Assembly (NCBI GenBank): GCA_902618025.1
Contig: CACMYY010000001.1
Coordinates: forward strand, 223,860-287,859
Reading direction: 5' to 3'
DNA from: an uncultured SAR116 cluster alpha proteobacterium
GTDB taxonomy: Bacteria; Pseudomonadota; Alphaproteobacteria; Puniceispirillales; Marisalimonadaceae
DNA length: 64,000 nt
Shown: positions 26,587 to 35,754 of the stretch, one piece after another
How positions within the stretch are numbered: the first letter of the stretch is position 1
Layout: each line of letters begins with the position of its first letter
Program-made: the position numbers and the translations under genes
The notes under the pieces: model-generated
What the model was told of the DNA's origin: nothing
Database searches by the model: none
Seen by the model: only the letters and a program-made list of their open reading frames with translations

Positions 26587-27144
26587 TCAAATTAAATCAT
26601 TTAAAGTTTTAGTGAATAATTTAGTACCCTTTTGAATATTTAAATTCCAATTTTCAGGTGAGTTTTCATCAGCATTGTCTGTAATGTATTTATAACAAAT
26701 AAATTTAATTTTATTTATATAACAGAACTTTGCAATCGAATAGCTTTCCATATCTACCACATCTGTTTCTATTATTTGTTTTCCAACTGCAAAATTGTCA
26801 CCTGTTCCACATGAAAAACCTTCATAGTCCAATGAAATTGTATTTATCTTATCAAAAGGGGTTTCACCATATTCAAAACCTAGTGGCCTTACATCCATAT
26901 CTCTTTGAAAAAATTTATTAACTTTTATTAAACCACTTAAATTTTGGTTTAAAGAACCTACAGTTCCATAATTTATTATAACATTTGGCTTGTATAAATT
27001 AAACGCTTCAACAACTGATAAAGCAGCATTTACTTTTCCAACACCAGTATAATAAATATTCCAAATTGGTAATAAATGTGTTGGCAGCTCTTTTTCAAGT
27101 GCAACTAATAATAAGGTATTTTTTGGGTCAAGGGTTTCACTCAT
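26587..27144 (-). CDS. 5'-methylthioadenosine/S-adenosylhomocysteine nucleosidase-like
   Basis: A short (185 aa) PNP/UDP-family nucleosidase. 'YTGVGKVNAALSVVEAF' and 'NYGTVGSLNQNL' form the phosphorylase-fold start; 'VVDMESYSIAKFC' supplies the ribose-binding Met-Glu, and 'KYITDNADENS' the catalytic Asp. It is shorter than E. coli MTAN (about 232 aa), with compressed loops. It overlaps apt by 8 bases; MTAN makes adenine and APT recycles it, so the pair is an adenine-salvage unit. Confidence 0.82.
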   Translation of the reverse strand: MSETLDPKNTLLLVALEKELPTHLLPIWNIYYTGVGKVNAALSVVEAFNLYKPNVIINYGTVGSLNQNLSGLIKVNKFFQRDMDVRPLGFEYGETPFDKINTISLDYEGFSCGTGDNFAVGKQIIETDVVDMESYSIAKFCYINKIKFICYKYITDNADENSPENWNLNIQKGTKLFTKTLNDLI

Positions 27145-27652
27145 TGTACTTAACCAACGAATATACTTTTGAATTTAATTTTTTATAACCATTTAATTTT
27201 GTAAGCTCTATAACCGTTAATGAAAGTAACACGTTACCATCTTTAATATTTATCAACTCTTCAGCACATTTTAAAGTTCCACCAGTAGCAAGTAAATCAT
27301 CAACTAAAATTATATTTTTGTTTTTTAAGTTAATATTTTTTTTTATAGACATTTTTGAGATACCATATTCTAAACTATATTCTTTTGTTATTACTTCTCC
27401 CGGTAATTTCCCTTCTTTTCTAATCATAAAAGAACCAATACCTAAAGCATCAGCTAATAATGTTGAAAATAAAAAACCTCTTGCATCAATACCTGCAATA
27501 TAATCAACGTCGTATAATTTTATTATATCTAAAAAAGATGCCTTAACATAATTCATAGCTTGATAATTTATTAATAAAGTACTGATATCTTTAAATAAAA
27601 TTCCCTTTACTGGAAAGTCTGGAATTTCTTCAATATAATCTTTAAGTTTCAT
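27137..27652 (-). CDS. apt: adenine phosphoribosyltransferase
   Basis: 171-aa type I PRTase converting adenine and PRPP to AMP. Signature: 'IPDFPVKGILFKDIS' at the N-terminus, 'GIDARGFLFSTLLADALG', and the PRPP motif 'IILVDDLLATGGT'. Upstream gene of the two-gene salvage operon with the MTAN-like nucleosidase. Confidence 0.95.
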   Translation of the reverse strand: MKLKDYIEEIPDFPVKGILFKDISTLLINYQAMNYVKASFLDIIKLYDVDYIAGIDARGFLFSTLLADALGIGSFMIRKEGKLPGEVITKEYSLEYGISKMSIKKNINLKNKNIILVDDLLATGGTLKCAEELINIKDGNVLLSLTVIELTKLNGYKKLNSKVYSLVKYNE

Positions 27653-27724
27653 AATTTATTTATCCTTTCTACAATTATATGTTAATCATAAAATTATAAA
27701 TACTTAAATCTTTATAGATAAAAT

Positions 27725-28873
27725 ATGAATTTTTTAATGCCTCATAGTCCCAAAAGGGATATTAAAATAAACAAAACTGGATTATTAAGTAATTTAAATT
27801 TTGTAGTTAAAGACATGTGCAAGATTAAAAACCGCAAGACTTCTTGTGGTAATCCTGATTTTTATCAAAAATGTAAAGTAGCAAGTGATTTTGCACCATT
27901 TTTAAAAGATATTCTTGAGGCAGGAGCAACTTTAAAAGGCATCACAATATGTGATGAGTTTTTTTATTCTTTAATAGGTGAAAATGCTCATTATGGTACA
28001 CCCACCAACTTAAATGCTCCTGGCTGTGTGCCTGGAGGATCAAGTTCCGGATCAGCAGCTGCATTAACTACAAACCTATATGATTTTTCTATTGGTTCCG
28101 ATACGGGTGGCTCAGTAAGAGTGCCTGCTTCTTTTTGTGGCTTGTTTGGCATAAGACCAACACATGACAGAATTAATACTGAAGGTGTTTATCCGATGGC
28201 ACCAAGTTTTGATACTTTAGGTTGGTTTTCTAAGAATATTGATATTTTTAAGAAAATTGGCTCTATCCTTCTGAATCTAAATGAAAAAACAGAATTTTCA
28301 TTTAAAGAATTTGTAATAGCAGAAGATATTTTGGAATTAGCAAAACCTGATATTGTTAACCTTTTTAATAATTACATCAATAATAAGTTTCCAAAAATTA
28401 AAAGATTTCGCCTTTCAGTGCATGATAAAGAAATAATTGCAGATAATTTCAGAATTCTTCAAGGTGGAGAAATAAAAATAAACATTATTCCTTGGATTTT
28501 AGAAAATAAACCTAAAATATCACCTGAGATAAATGCTAGAATTGAAATGGCAAAGAAAATAACTAATGATCAAGTTGATGAAGCTCTAAATTTTAGAACA
28601 AAACTTATTGAAGAGATTGATAAATCATTACCAAAAGGAATTATTGCTCTGTTCCCAACCACACCGTTTTCGTCTCCTAAAAGTGGACAAAGTGATGAAC
28701 AATTAGGTTCATATAGAAAAAAATTAATGGAATTTACTTCAATTGCTGGTATGACCGCTAGACCTCAAATTTCAATGCCAAAATTTAAAGATAATACTGG
28801 CCCTATTGGTATATCATTATTAGGATGGCAATATAGTGATGAAATTTTATTGGAAAACATAACAAATTTATAA
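27725..28873 (+). CDS. amidase-signature family hydrolase
   Basis: 382-aa amidase. Catalytic Lys in NFVVKDM (near residue 30), the Gly/Ser-rich signature GGSSSGSAAAL, and 'GSDTGGSVRVPASFCGLFG' with the nucleophile Ser are all there, giving the complete Ser-cisSer-Lys triad. It starts unusually early in the domain, and at 382 aa it is shorter than typical 450-500-aa amidases, closest in length to plant-type AMI1/indole-3-acetamide-like amidases. Followed 10 bases later by a carboxymuconolactone-decarboxylase-family gene. Substrate unknown. Confidence 0.87.
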   Translation: MNFLMPHSPKRDIKINKTGLLSNLNFVVKDMCKIKNRKTSCGNPDFYQKCKVASDFAPFLKDILEAGATLKGITICDEFFYSLIGENAHYGTPTNLNAPGCVPGGSSSGSAAALTTNLYDFSIGSDTGGSVRVPASFCGLFGIRPTHDRINTEGVYPMAPSFDTLGWFSKNIDIFKKIGSILLNLNEKTEFSFKEFVIAEDILELAKPDIVNLFNNYINNKFPKIKRFRLSVHDKEIIADNFRILQGGEIKINIIPWILENKPKISPEINARIEMAKKITNDQVDEALNFRTKLIEEIDKSLPKGIIALFPTTPFSSPKSGQSDEQLGSYRKKLMEFTSIAGMTARPQISMPKFKDNTGPIGISLLGWQYSDEILLENITNL

Positions 28874-28883
28874 AGGTGTTTTT

Positions 28884-29462
28884 ATGGCTCGTATTAAAGA
28901 TTGGAAAATAGAAGATTTAACAAAAGAACAAAAAGAAATTCACAATACTATTGTAAGTGGCCCAAGAGGCCACGTTGTAGGGCCACTTAGAATTTGGCTT
29001 AACAATCCCGGTTTAGCAAAAAGTGCTCAAACTGTTGGAGAATACGCAAGATATGGTACCTCTTTATCAAAAGGTTTATCTGAACTTGCTATAATAACTA
29101 CTGGAAGAGTTTGGTCATCTGCATTTGAATGGGAGCATCATGCACCATTAGCCATCGAAGGTGGAATAGACGCTCATCATGTAGAGATAATAAGTCAGGG
29201 TAAAAGGCCAAATTTTATTAAACCAGAGGAAGAGGCTGTTTTTGACTTCGCGGCTGAAGCAAATATTTTAAAAAATGTTTCTGATAATACCTATAATAAC
29301 CTTGTAAGCATTCTAGATGAGACAGCAGCAATAGATGTTGTTGGTATATGTGGTTATTATAGCCTAATTTCAATGACACTTAATGTATTCAAAGTTCCAA
29401 ATGACACTGATAAATGGCCATTGCCAGACGTTAAAGACTTTTCCAAAATGCTTAGAAGTTAG
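28884..29462 (+). CDS. carboxymuconolactone decarboxylase (AhpD-like) family protein
   Basis: 192-aa all-helical protein of the CMD family: 'GPLRIWLNNPGLAKSAQTVGEYARYGTSLSKGLSELAIITTGRVWSSAFEWEHHAPLA' is typical; the AhpD CxxC is not present, so peroxidase activity is unlikely. 'EWEHHAPLAIEGG' carries the His motif. In operon with the amidase. Its TAG stop overlaps the TAA stop of convergent mmsA. Confidence 0.82.
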   Translation: MARIKDWKIEDLTKEQKEIHNTIVSGPRGHVVGPLRIWLNNPGLAKSAQTVGEYARYGTSLSKGLSELAIITTGRVWSSAFEWEHHAPLAIEGGIDAHHVEIISQGKRPNFIKPEEEAVFDFAAEANILKNVSDNTYNNLVSILDETAAIDVVGICGYYSLISMTLNVFKVPNDTDKWPLPDVKDFSKMLRS

Positions 29463-30955
29463 CTATTACTTGGAAATGTGTACTGAGCGCCAGAATGATG
29501 GCCTGAAGGCCATCTTCCTGTAACAGTCTTAAGTCTAGTATAAAACCTTACTGCTTCCATTCCATATACACCATGCCCACCAAATGCTGATCTTTTCCAC
29601 CCCCCAAAAGAGTGATATGCCACAGGAACAGGAATGGGAACATTTACACCGACCATGCCAATTTGACACTCATTTGAAAATTTTCTTGCAACGCCACCAT
29701 TAGATGTAAATATCGCTGTTCCATTACCGTATTCATGTTTATTTACAATATCTAATGCATAATCAAAATCTTCAGCTCTAATCATTGATAAAACGGGTCC
29801 AAAAATTTCTTCTTTATAAATGGACATATCAGTTGTAACATTGTCGAAAAATGATCCACCAATAAAAAAACCGTTTTCATAACCTTGAAGTTTCAAATTT
29901 CTTCCGTCAACGACTAAATCAGCTCCTTCTTCTACACCCTTATCAATATAATTTTTGACTTTCTGAAGATGTTCTGACGTGACTAGTGGACCCATTTCTG
30001 AATCAGGATCTAATCCGGGTCCTATTTTTAAATTTTCTATTTTTGGCTTTACTATTTCTTTTATTTTATCTCCAGTGCCCTCACCTACTGGTACCACAAC
30101 TGAGATAGCCATACATCTTTCTCCAGCAGAACCAAAAACTGAACCCATAATTGCATCACCTACCATCTCCAGATCAGCATCTGGCATAACAACCATGTGA
30201 TTCTTAGCCCCACCCATAGCTTGTACTTTTTTACCATATCTAGCTGCTTGCCTATAAACATATTCAGCAATGGGGGTAGATCCTACAAAGCTTACACCAG
30301 TTATGTCTTTATGCTGTAAAATAGCATCTACTGTCTCTTTTCCGCCATTTACTAAATTTAAAACACCTGGTGGAATTCCAGCTTCTAATACAATTTCAGA
30401 TAATAACCTAGTTGAACTTGGATCTCTTTCAGAAGGCTTGAGAATGAAGCAATTGCCGCATGCAATTGCTACTGGAAACATCCACATTGGTACCATCACT
30501 GGAAAATTAAACGGCGTTATGCCTGCGCAAATCCCCATAGGCTGATAATCAGACCAACTGTCGATAGATCTACCAACATTGCTAGTATAATTACCAGCAA
30601 GATGATTTGGTATTCCACAAGCAAATTCAACAACCTCCAAACCTCTTCCAATTTCTCCTAATGCATCATCAAAAGTCTTGCCATGTTCTTGAGAAATTAA
30701 CTTCGCTAATTCGTTTTGTCTAAATTCAATCAATTCTTTCAGCTTGAACATTTTTCTTGCTCTAACTAATGGAGTTGTTGCTGACCACTCAGGAAATATT
30801 TCTTTAGCTGAATCAACGGCTTTATCTATACATTCAGTGGTTCCTGATACAACTCTTGATGTTTCTTCCCCAGATGCAGGATTAAATACTGGTGTAGAAG
30901 AAAGCCCAGAAAAATTTGGACTTTGGCCATTAATAAAATGATCGATTAATTTCAT
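29459..30955 (-). CDS. mmsA: methylmalonate-semialdehyde dehydrogenase (CoA-acylating)
   Basis: 498-aa aldehyde dehydrogenase. The MmsA branch is indicated by 'YQPMGICAGITPFNFPVMVPMWMFP', 'MGGAKNHMVVMPDAD', the catalytic Cys in 'SAGERCMAIS', and the C-terminal 'RFYTRLKTVTGRWP'. It acts in valine, thymine or inositol breakdown, giving propionyl- or acetyl-CoA. SD GGAGT. It stands alone on this strand. Confidence 0.93.
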   Translation of the reverse strand: MKLIDHFINGQSPNFSGLSSTPVFNPASGEETSRVVSGTTECIDKAVDSAKEIFPEWSATTPLVRARKMFKLKELIEFRQNELAKLISQEHGKTFDDALGEIGRGLEVVEFACGIPNHLAGNYTSNVGRSIDSWSDYQPMGICAGITPFNFPVMVPMWMFPVAIACGNCFILKPSERDPSSTRLLSEIVLEAGIPPGVLNLVNGGKETVDAILQHKDITGVSFVGSTPIAEYVYRQAARYGKKVQAMGGAKNHMVVMPDADLEMVGDAIMGSVFGSAGERCMAISVVVPVGEGTGDKIKEIVKPKIENLKIGPGLDPDSEMGPLVTSEHLQKVKNYIDKGVEEGADLVVDGRNLKLQGYENGFFIGGSFFDNVTTDMSIYKEEIFGPVLSMIRAEDFDYALDIVNKHEYGNGTAIFTSNGGVARKFSNECQIGMVGVNVPIPVPVAYHSFGGWKRSAFGGHGVYGMEAVRFYTRLKTVTGRWPSGHHSGAQYTFPSNS

Positions 30956-31048
30956 TTTTACTCCGAAGAAAAGTTTTTAATTTATTTAAAATTTTATTTA
31001 TAATAGTGCAAAAAACTACAGTGAAAGTAAATTGAAAGTTTGTTTTAA

Positions 31049-31576
31049 ATGAATAAAAATATTCAAAAGACACTCAAATACCGTGTAACATATTTAGAAA
31101 TGGACAATCCACCAAATTTTGATTGGCCCAAAAATTTAAAACATAAGCTAACTATATTGCTAGCTGAGAGTTTTCCAGCGTGGTATTTTTTATTTTTTTA
31201 TAAACAAGTTGGTAAAAATTACTATTGGACAGATTGGTTAAGAAAAACTGATGATGAAATTAATGTGTTTGTAGATGATAAAAATGTTTTACTTTACACA
31301 CTTATTAAAGATGGATGGCCAGTTGGTTTTTATATGTTAGATTATAGGACAAAAGATATTTGTGATCTTAGTTTCTTTGGTTTAGTTGACGAAGTAATAG
31401 GTATTGGTTTAGGTAAATATTTACTTCAAACTGCTATATTGACTGCATGGGACAGCAGAAAAATAAAAAAATTAACTGTAAACACTTGTTCTCTTGATCA
31501 CAAAAGTGCGATTTACTTATATCAAAAATATGGTTTTAGACCCGTTAAATATAAAGATTTAGAAAAAACAGTTTAG
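31049..31576 (+). CDS. GNAT-family N-acetyltransferase
   Basis: 175 aa. The acetyl-CoA motif 'GIGLGKYLLQTAILTAWDSRKIKKLTVNTCSLDHKSAIYLYQKYGFRPV' shows the GNAT core with R/Q-x-x-G-x-G replaced by V-I-G-I-G-L-G. The N-terminal half ('RVTYLEMDNPP') resembles the group found as single-domain acetyltransferases in marine alphaproteobacteria. Acceptor unknown. Convergent with the D-aminoacylase gene, 1 base between stops. Confidence 0.82.
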   Translation: MNKNIQKTLKYRVTYLEMDNPPNFDWPKNLKHKLTILLAESFPAWYFLFFYKQVGKNYYWTDWLRKTDDEINVFVDDKNVLLYTLIKDGWPVGFYMLDYRTKDICDLSFFGLVDEVIGIGLGKYLLQTAILTAWDSRKIKKLTVNTCSLDHKSAIYLYQKYGFRPVKYKDLEKTV

Positions 31577-31577
31577 A

Positions 31578-33068
31578 TTAGTGAAATTTTTTACCTTCTA
31601 AAAACATACCTGGCCTGTTTTGGGTGGCTCTATCTTCTTGCCAAACAACCTCTCCATTCACAATAACATTTTCAATACCATCTGCGTGTAGTTTAGGTGA
31701 TTGATATGAAGCTTTATCAATAATAGTTTCTGCGTTAAAAATTACTAAATCTGCATAATTACCAACATCAATTATTCCTCTTTTTTCAAGACCAAAAACT
31801 GAAGCACTTTTGCCAGTCATTTTATACACTGCTTCCTCGAGTGGAAATAACTGCATTTCTCTAGAATACTTACCTAAAACTCTTGGAAAAGTACCCCATA
31901 GCCGTGGATGAGGATGACGATCTCCTGGAATACCATCAGATCCAATCATAGAGCCTGGAAATTGTAAAATTCTATTTAAATCCTGATCATCCATTTGGAA
32001 GTAAATAGCTCCAGCAGGATATAATTTATCAATTGTTTCGTCTATACTAGTCCCAAATTTTTCTGCTAAATCATTAAGGTCTTGTCCTGAAATATCAGGA
32101 TAGTTATCCGACCAAGTAACTAAAACCTTATCTGCACGCTTCACAAAGCTTTTTAGTAACATAGTTGAACTAGCAGTATAGGGATAGCAGTCAAGGTCTA
32201 GATAATTATTTTTTTTAGCTTCTCCAATTAATTCTAATGTTTTTTTACTTTTTCCCCAATTTTCTCTTCCTGCACATTTATGATGAGAAATTACAGTCCT
32301 AACTTTAGCAGAAAAACAAATTTTTATAGTTTCATTTACAGATTTAATAACATCAATTGCTTCATTACGCATATGCGTTGTGAAAATCCCATCAAATTCA
32401 GGAAGTATTTTTGCTAACTCTATAATCTCTGACGTGGGAGCATCATTTGCCGCGGGGTAGGCCAAACCAGTTGACAAACCAATAGAACCATCCTCAAGAG
32501 CTAATTTTAGCTTATCAACCATTTTATTGATTTCTTTTGATGTAGCTGGTCTGTCAAATTCACCATTCATTGCTTCAACTCTTAGCATAGAATGTCCTGT
32601 TAAAAGAGCCAAATTAACAGAACTTGGTTTGTTATTAAATTCTTCTTTATAGTCATTTACACGAGGAAACCTAAATACTTCTGATTTTCCTAAAAGTGCT
32701 ATCGGAGCAGGAACTTCACCTTTATAACTAAATGGAGCTAAACTAATACCACAGTTACCTGCTACACAAGTCGTAACTCCTTGACTTATTTTTGACGACA
32801 TAGATGGATCTAGAAAAACATTATCATCATCATGTGTATGGACATCAATAAAACCAGGCGAAACAATTTTATTTTCTGCATTTATCGTAAGTTTTGCTTC
32901 AAAATTAGATAAAAAATGATTTTCTGAGGGGTCTCTTACATCACCATTTTCAGCAGGAAATACTCCTATTATCTTTCCATTGTCAATAACAATATCAGAC
33001 TTAAATTTTGGAGCCCCTGTACCGTCAATTATTTCTCCATTTTTAATATGAACGTCATATATATTCAT
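31578..33068 (-). CDS. D-aminoacylase / N-acyl-D-amino-acid deacylase
   Basis: 496-aa amidohydrolase-superfamily zinc enzyme. Metal motif 'DVHTHDDDN', then 'CVAGNCGISLAPF', 'TGHSMLRVEAMN', 'TTHMRNEA', 'VISHHKCAG' and 'GSDGIPGDRHPHPRLWGTFPRVLGKY' match D-aminoacylases. The ATG at 33066-33068 with GAGG 8-9 bases before it is preferred to an upstream TTG. It likely releases D-amino acids from N-acyl forms, or hydrolyses a related amide. Confidence 0.9.
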   Translation of the reverse strand: MNIYDVHIKNGEIIDGTGAPKFKSDIVIDNGKIIGVFPAENGDVRDPSENHFLSNFEAKLTINAENKIVSPGFIDVHTHDDDNVFLDPSMSSKISQGVTTCVAGNCGISLAPFSYKGEVPAPIALLGKSEVFRFPRVNDYKEEFNNKPSSVNLALLTGHSMLRVEAMNGEFDRPATSKEINKMVDKLKLALEDGSIGLSTGLAYPAANDAPTSEIIELAKILPEFDGIFTTHMRNEAIDVIKSVNETIKICFSAKVRTVISHHKCAGRENWGKSKKTLELIGEAKKNNYLDLDCYPYTASSTMLLKSFVKRADKVLVTWSDNYPDISGQDLNDLAEKFGTSIDETIDKLYPAGAIYFQMDDQDLNRILQFPGSMIGSDGIPGDRHPHPRLWGTFPRVLGKYSREMQLFPLEEAVYKMTGKSASVFGLEKRGIIDVGNYADLVIFNAETIIDKASYQSPKLHADGIENVIVNGEVVWQEDRATQNRPGMFLEGKKFH

Positions 33069-33201
33069 CGTATCTATCCTCAAAATTTATATAATGATAA
33101 TATAAATTATAAAAAACTTCCATAAATACGATAATGCTATGTTAAAATTAAAATTATATATATTATATTCTTAGAAAGATTAATTATCTTGGGAGAAGCA
33201 T

Positions 33202-33783
33202 ATGTCTTCAATATTAACTAATTTAAAAAGTGCTGTTATAACAGGATTTGTTTTTGCAATTATATTAATATTTTTTTTAGCACAAGGATCATTTGATCAG
33301 ACCGCATTTAATATGTGGCTACTGAGATGGCTTCATGTTTTATCTGGAGTTATGTGGGTTGGAATTTTGTATTATTTCAATTTTGTACAAATTCCGAATA
33401 TGCCTAACATTCCTGATAACCAAAAGCCTGCGATAAGTAAGGTAATTGCTCCAGCTGCATTATGGTGGTTTAGATGGGGAGCAGTAGCAACAGTTGTGAC
33501 AGGTTTTATTTTAGCTCATCTAAATGGATACCTTCATGATGCTATGACTTTTTCAAATGAACATTGGCCTATAGGAGTTGGAATGTGGCTTGCTATAATA
33601 ATGTTTCTAAATGTATGGTTAGTAATTTGGCCTAATCAAAAGAAAGCACTTGGAATTGTAGAAGTTAATGCAGAAACCAAAGCAAACGCTGCAAGAAAAG
33701 CAATGTTATTTTCCAGAAAAAATACAATTCTGTCTATCCCGATGCTAGTTGCAATGACAGTTGCACAAAATAATTTTTCATAG
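33202..33783 (+). CDS. urate hydroxylase PuuD N-terminal-domain protein without cytochrome domain
   Basis: 193-aa integral membrane protein with about four helices. 'WLLRWLHVLSGVMWVGILYYFNFVQ' and 'ALWWFRWGAVATVVTGFILAHLNGY' match the membrane domain of PuuD, a urate oxidase of alphaproteobacteria. Full PuuD carries a C-terminal cytochrome c with CxxCH; none is present and the frame ends at a normal stop. Conserved His residues in helices (LRWLHVLSG; LAHLNGYLHD) could bind haem. It may work with a separate cytochrome or in another role. SD GGGAGAAG. Confidence 0.78.
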   Translation: MSSILTNLKSAVITGFVFAIILIFFLAQGSFDQTAFNMWLLRWLHVLSGVMWVGILYYFNFVQIPNMPNIPDNQKPAISKVIAPAALWWFRWGAVATVVTGFILAHLNGYLHDAMTFSNEHWPIGVGMWLAIIMFLNVWLVIWPNQKKALGIVEVNAETKANAARKAMLFSRKNTILSIPMLVAMTVAQNNFS

Positions 33784-33793
33784 TTAATTTTTT

Positions 33794-33819
33794 AAGGGTA
33801 TTTTGAAAATTATACCCTT
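33794..33819. terminator. bidirectional terminator between convergent genes
   Basis: Arms AAGGGTAT and ATACCCTT (8 bp, 10-base loop) with T-rich sequence on either side lie between the stops of the PuuD-like gene and tenA. Confidence 0.7.
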
Positions 33820-33824
33820 TTAAA

Positions 33825-34496
33825 TTATTTTAGAGCCATATTCCAAAAATCAACCTCAAGTAAAGTTGCTTTGTTAAAAATTTTATTTGCCTGCATCCAT
33901 TTGTATGTATCGTTATAATTTTTACCTAGCCTAAGTAAAAAAGCGTTATCTATTAATTGAGCTACATTTTTGCAAACATCTTGATATTCAATACTAGCAT
34001 AAGTTTCGATCCATTTTTTGTACATGGGATTATCAGGTTTAAAATTCTTTAAATTCAAACCAATTTCACCATAACCCAGAACACATGGAGCTAATGCAGA
34101 CAACAGATCTAAAAAATCTCCTGAGTAGCCTAACTCAAGAACATACCTTGTGTAAGCTATATTTTCATTTTTTTCATCGTTACCTTCTAAATTAGTTTTT
34201 GAAATTCCATATTCTTCGCACAAATCAATATGAAGTTGCATTTCAAAGTTAATAAGGTCATTTACTGTGCTTGCAGAGATTTTCATTTCGTCTAAGTTAT
34301 CAGATTTTAGAACAGCCAAAGACCAAGCTTTGGAAAATTGGATAAGAAAAAGGTAATCTTGTTTTAAATAGTTAAAAAAACAATCCTTTTTTAGGGTGTC
34401 TTGTGATAATTGTTTTAAAAATTCATGTTGAGTATATTGTAACCAATTTGACAAATTTGTTTGTTTTAAATTTAAAAAAATTTTTCCATATGACAT
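33825..34496 (-). CDS. tenA: TenA-family thiaminase II / aminopyrimidine aminohydrolase
   Basis: 223-aa helical enzyme that salvages degraded thiamine pyrimidines. Catalytic Cys138 sits in 'ALAPCVLGYGEIG', the TenA_C signature; 'DYLFLIQFSKAWSLAV' and 'YGISKTNLEG' are further family marks. It lies 36 bases downstream of a periplasmic binding protein gene on the same strand, consistent with uptake and salvage of a thiamine precursor. Confidence 0.9.
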   Translation of the reverse strand: MSYGKIFLNLKQTNLSNWLQYTQHEFLKQLSQDTLKKDCFFNYLKQDYLFLIQFSKAWSLAVLKSDNLDEMKISASTVNDLINFEMQLHIDLCEEYGISKTNLEGNDEKNENIAYTRYVLELGYSGDFLDLLSALAPCVLGYGEIGLNLKNFKPDNPMYKKWIETYASIEYQDVCKNVAQLIDNAFLLRLGKNYNDTYKWMQANKIFNKATLLEVDFWNMALK

Positions 34497-34532
34497 AGCT
34501 TAATCCTTAGAAATTAATGTAAAATTAATAAT

Positions 34533-35687
34533 TTAAGCAGCTAAAAACTTTTGCCACCAATCTTTATAGGTTAGAATTTCTTTTGGGTATAAATTCTGCC
34601 AGGAGTTACCTTTAATAGACATTCTTTTTTGTTTATCTAATAATCTTTTAGTTAAAATTTGTTTTTTAATAACATTAATATTTTTCAACTCATTTATATA
34701 TTTTTTCATTCCTTTCATTTGAGGTGTAAAACCATATTCGTCAAGTAATCTGAAGCCAAACCACGGTGAGAGATATAAATTCATTAACTTATAAAAATTT
34801 TTTTCTTGCCCTCTTTTCTTACCACCTTTAGTAAACATCCAAACATTGTTCCATGCTAAATGACCTTCTTTCATAACGCCGTATTTTATGTCCATCCCTT
34901 TTGTTTGTGCAGAAATTGCAATAGGCTCCCAACAAGAACAAACCAAAACTTCTCCATTTGCAAGTAGTTTTACGCCATCGTTATAATTCTCCCATATTTT
35001 TTTAAATTGCCCTCTTTTTTTCATATTAATCAAAAATTCACAAACACCTTTGATTTCATTTTTTGTCATGTTAGAAGGATTTTTAATATCTTGTTTGTTA
35101 GTTTGTTTTAAATAGATTGCAGTTATAGTAAGGGTTGGACCTAGACTATTTTGAATTGATGCATAGCCTTTAAATTGACTGTCAAATAATGCTCCCCATG
35201 TATTTATATCTTCACCTATTTTTGTTTTATTATAAGCCAATGAATCAGTGTTTGATGAATATGGTATTCCTACAATATCTCCTTCTTCATTTCTAATGCT
35301 ACTAGAAAAACTTCCATTTTTTTTATATTCGGTAATTATATTTTGCCAATTTTTTATTTTAGTTACATCAATAGTTTCTATGAGTTTTTTCTTTGATAAG
35401 ACATCTTCTTGATTGCCACCATTATCAGAAACAGCATCATACAAATCAATGCCATTACCTTTTGAAAAAATTTCAATTAAATCGGTGGCAGATCCCCTTT
35501 TTTCATAAAAAGAAATTGGAACATCTGCTTCAATAGACATCTCATCCCAAGTTTTTGTTACCTTAGCAATGTTTAAAGTTAAAATTTTAAGAGCTTCGTT
35601 AGCAAAGACACTTTTATTAAATAAATGATTTAAACAAAATGATGAAAATAAGTATGTAAAATTTTTTATAAAATCTCGTCTATACAT
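34533..35687 (-). CDS. ABC-type extracellular solute-binding protein, orphan
   Basis: 384 aa. Starts 'MYRRDFIKNF', a twin-arginine-like RRxFIK pattern, followed by a hydrophobic stretch and a possible cleavage near 'VFANEA'. The body is PotD/ThiB-like: 'IDLYDAVSDNGGNQEDV', 'VGIPYSSNTDSLAYNKTKIG', 'TWGALFDSQFKGYASI', 'VLVCSCWEPIAISAQTKG' and 'LYLSPWFGFRLLDEYGFTP'. There is no permease or ATPase gene beside it. With tenA as the only downstream partner, a thiamine-precursor ligand is a reasonable inference, but polyamines or other amines are possible. Confidence 0.8.
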   Translation of the reverse strand: MYRRDFIKNFTYLFSSFCLNHLFNKSVFANEALKILTLNIAKVTKTWDEMSIEADVPISFYEKRGSATDLIEIFSKGNGIDLYDAVSDNGGNQEDVLSKKKLIETIDVTKIKNWQNIITEYKKNGSFSSSIRNEEGDIVGIPYSSNTDSLAYNKTKIGEDINTWGALFDSQFKGYASIQNSLGPTLTITAIYLKQTNKQDIKNPSNMTKNEIKGVCEFLINMKKRGQFKKIWENYNDGVKLLANGEVLVCSCWEPIAISAQTKGMDIKYGVMKEGHLAWNNVWMFTKGGKKRGQEKNFYKLMNLYLSPWFGFRLLDEYGFTPQMKGMKKYINELKNINVIKKQILTKRLLDKQKRMSIKGNSWQNLYPKEILTYKDWWQKFLAA

Positions 35688-35754
35688 ATTATAATATTAA
35701 AAGATAAATTTTATTTATAAAGTAACATTATAACGATTTTAAAATTATTATAAA

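Noticed and set aside
29979..30545. Two plus-strand frames inside mmsA
   Set aside because: Pro/Ser-rich translations typical of the antisense of a conserved aldehyde dehydrogenase.
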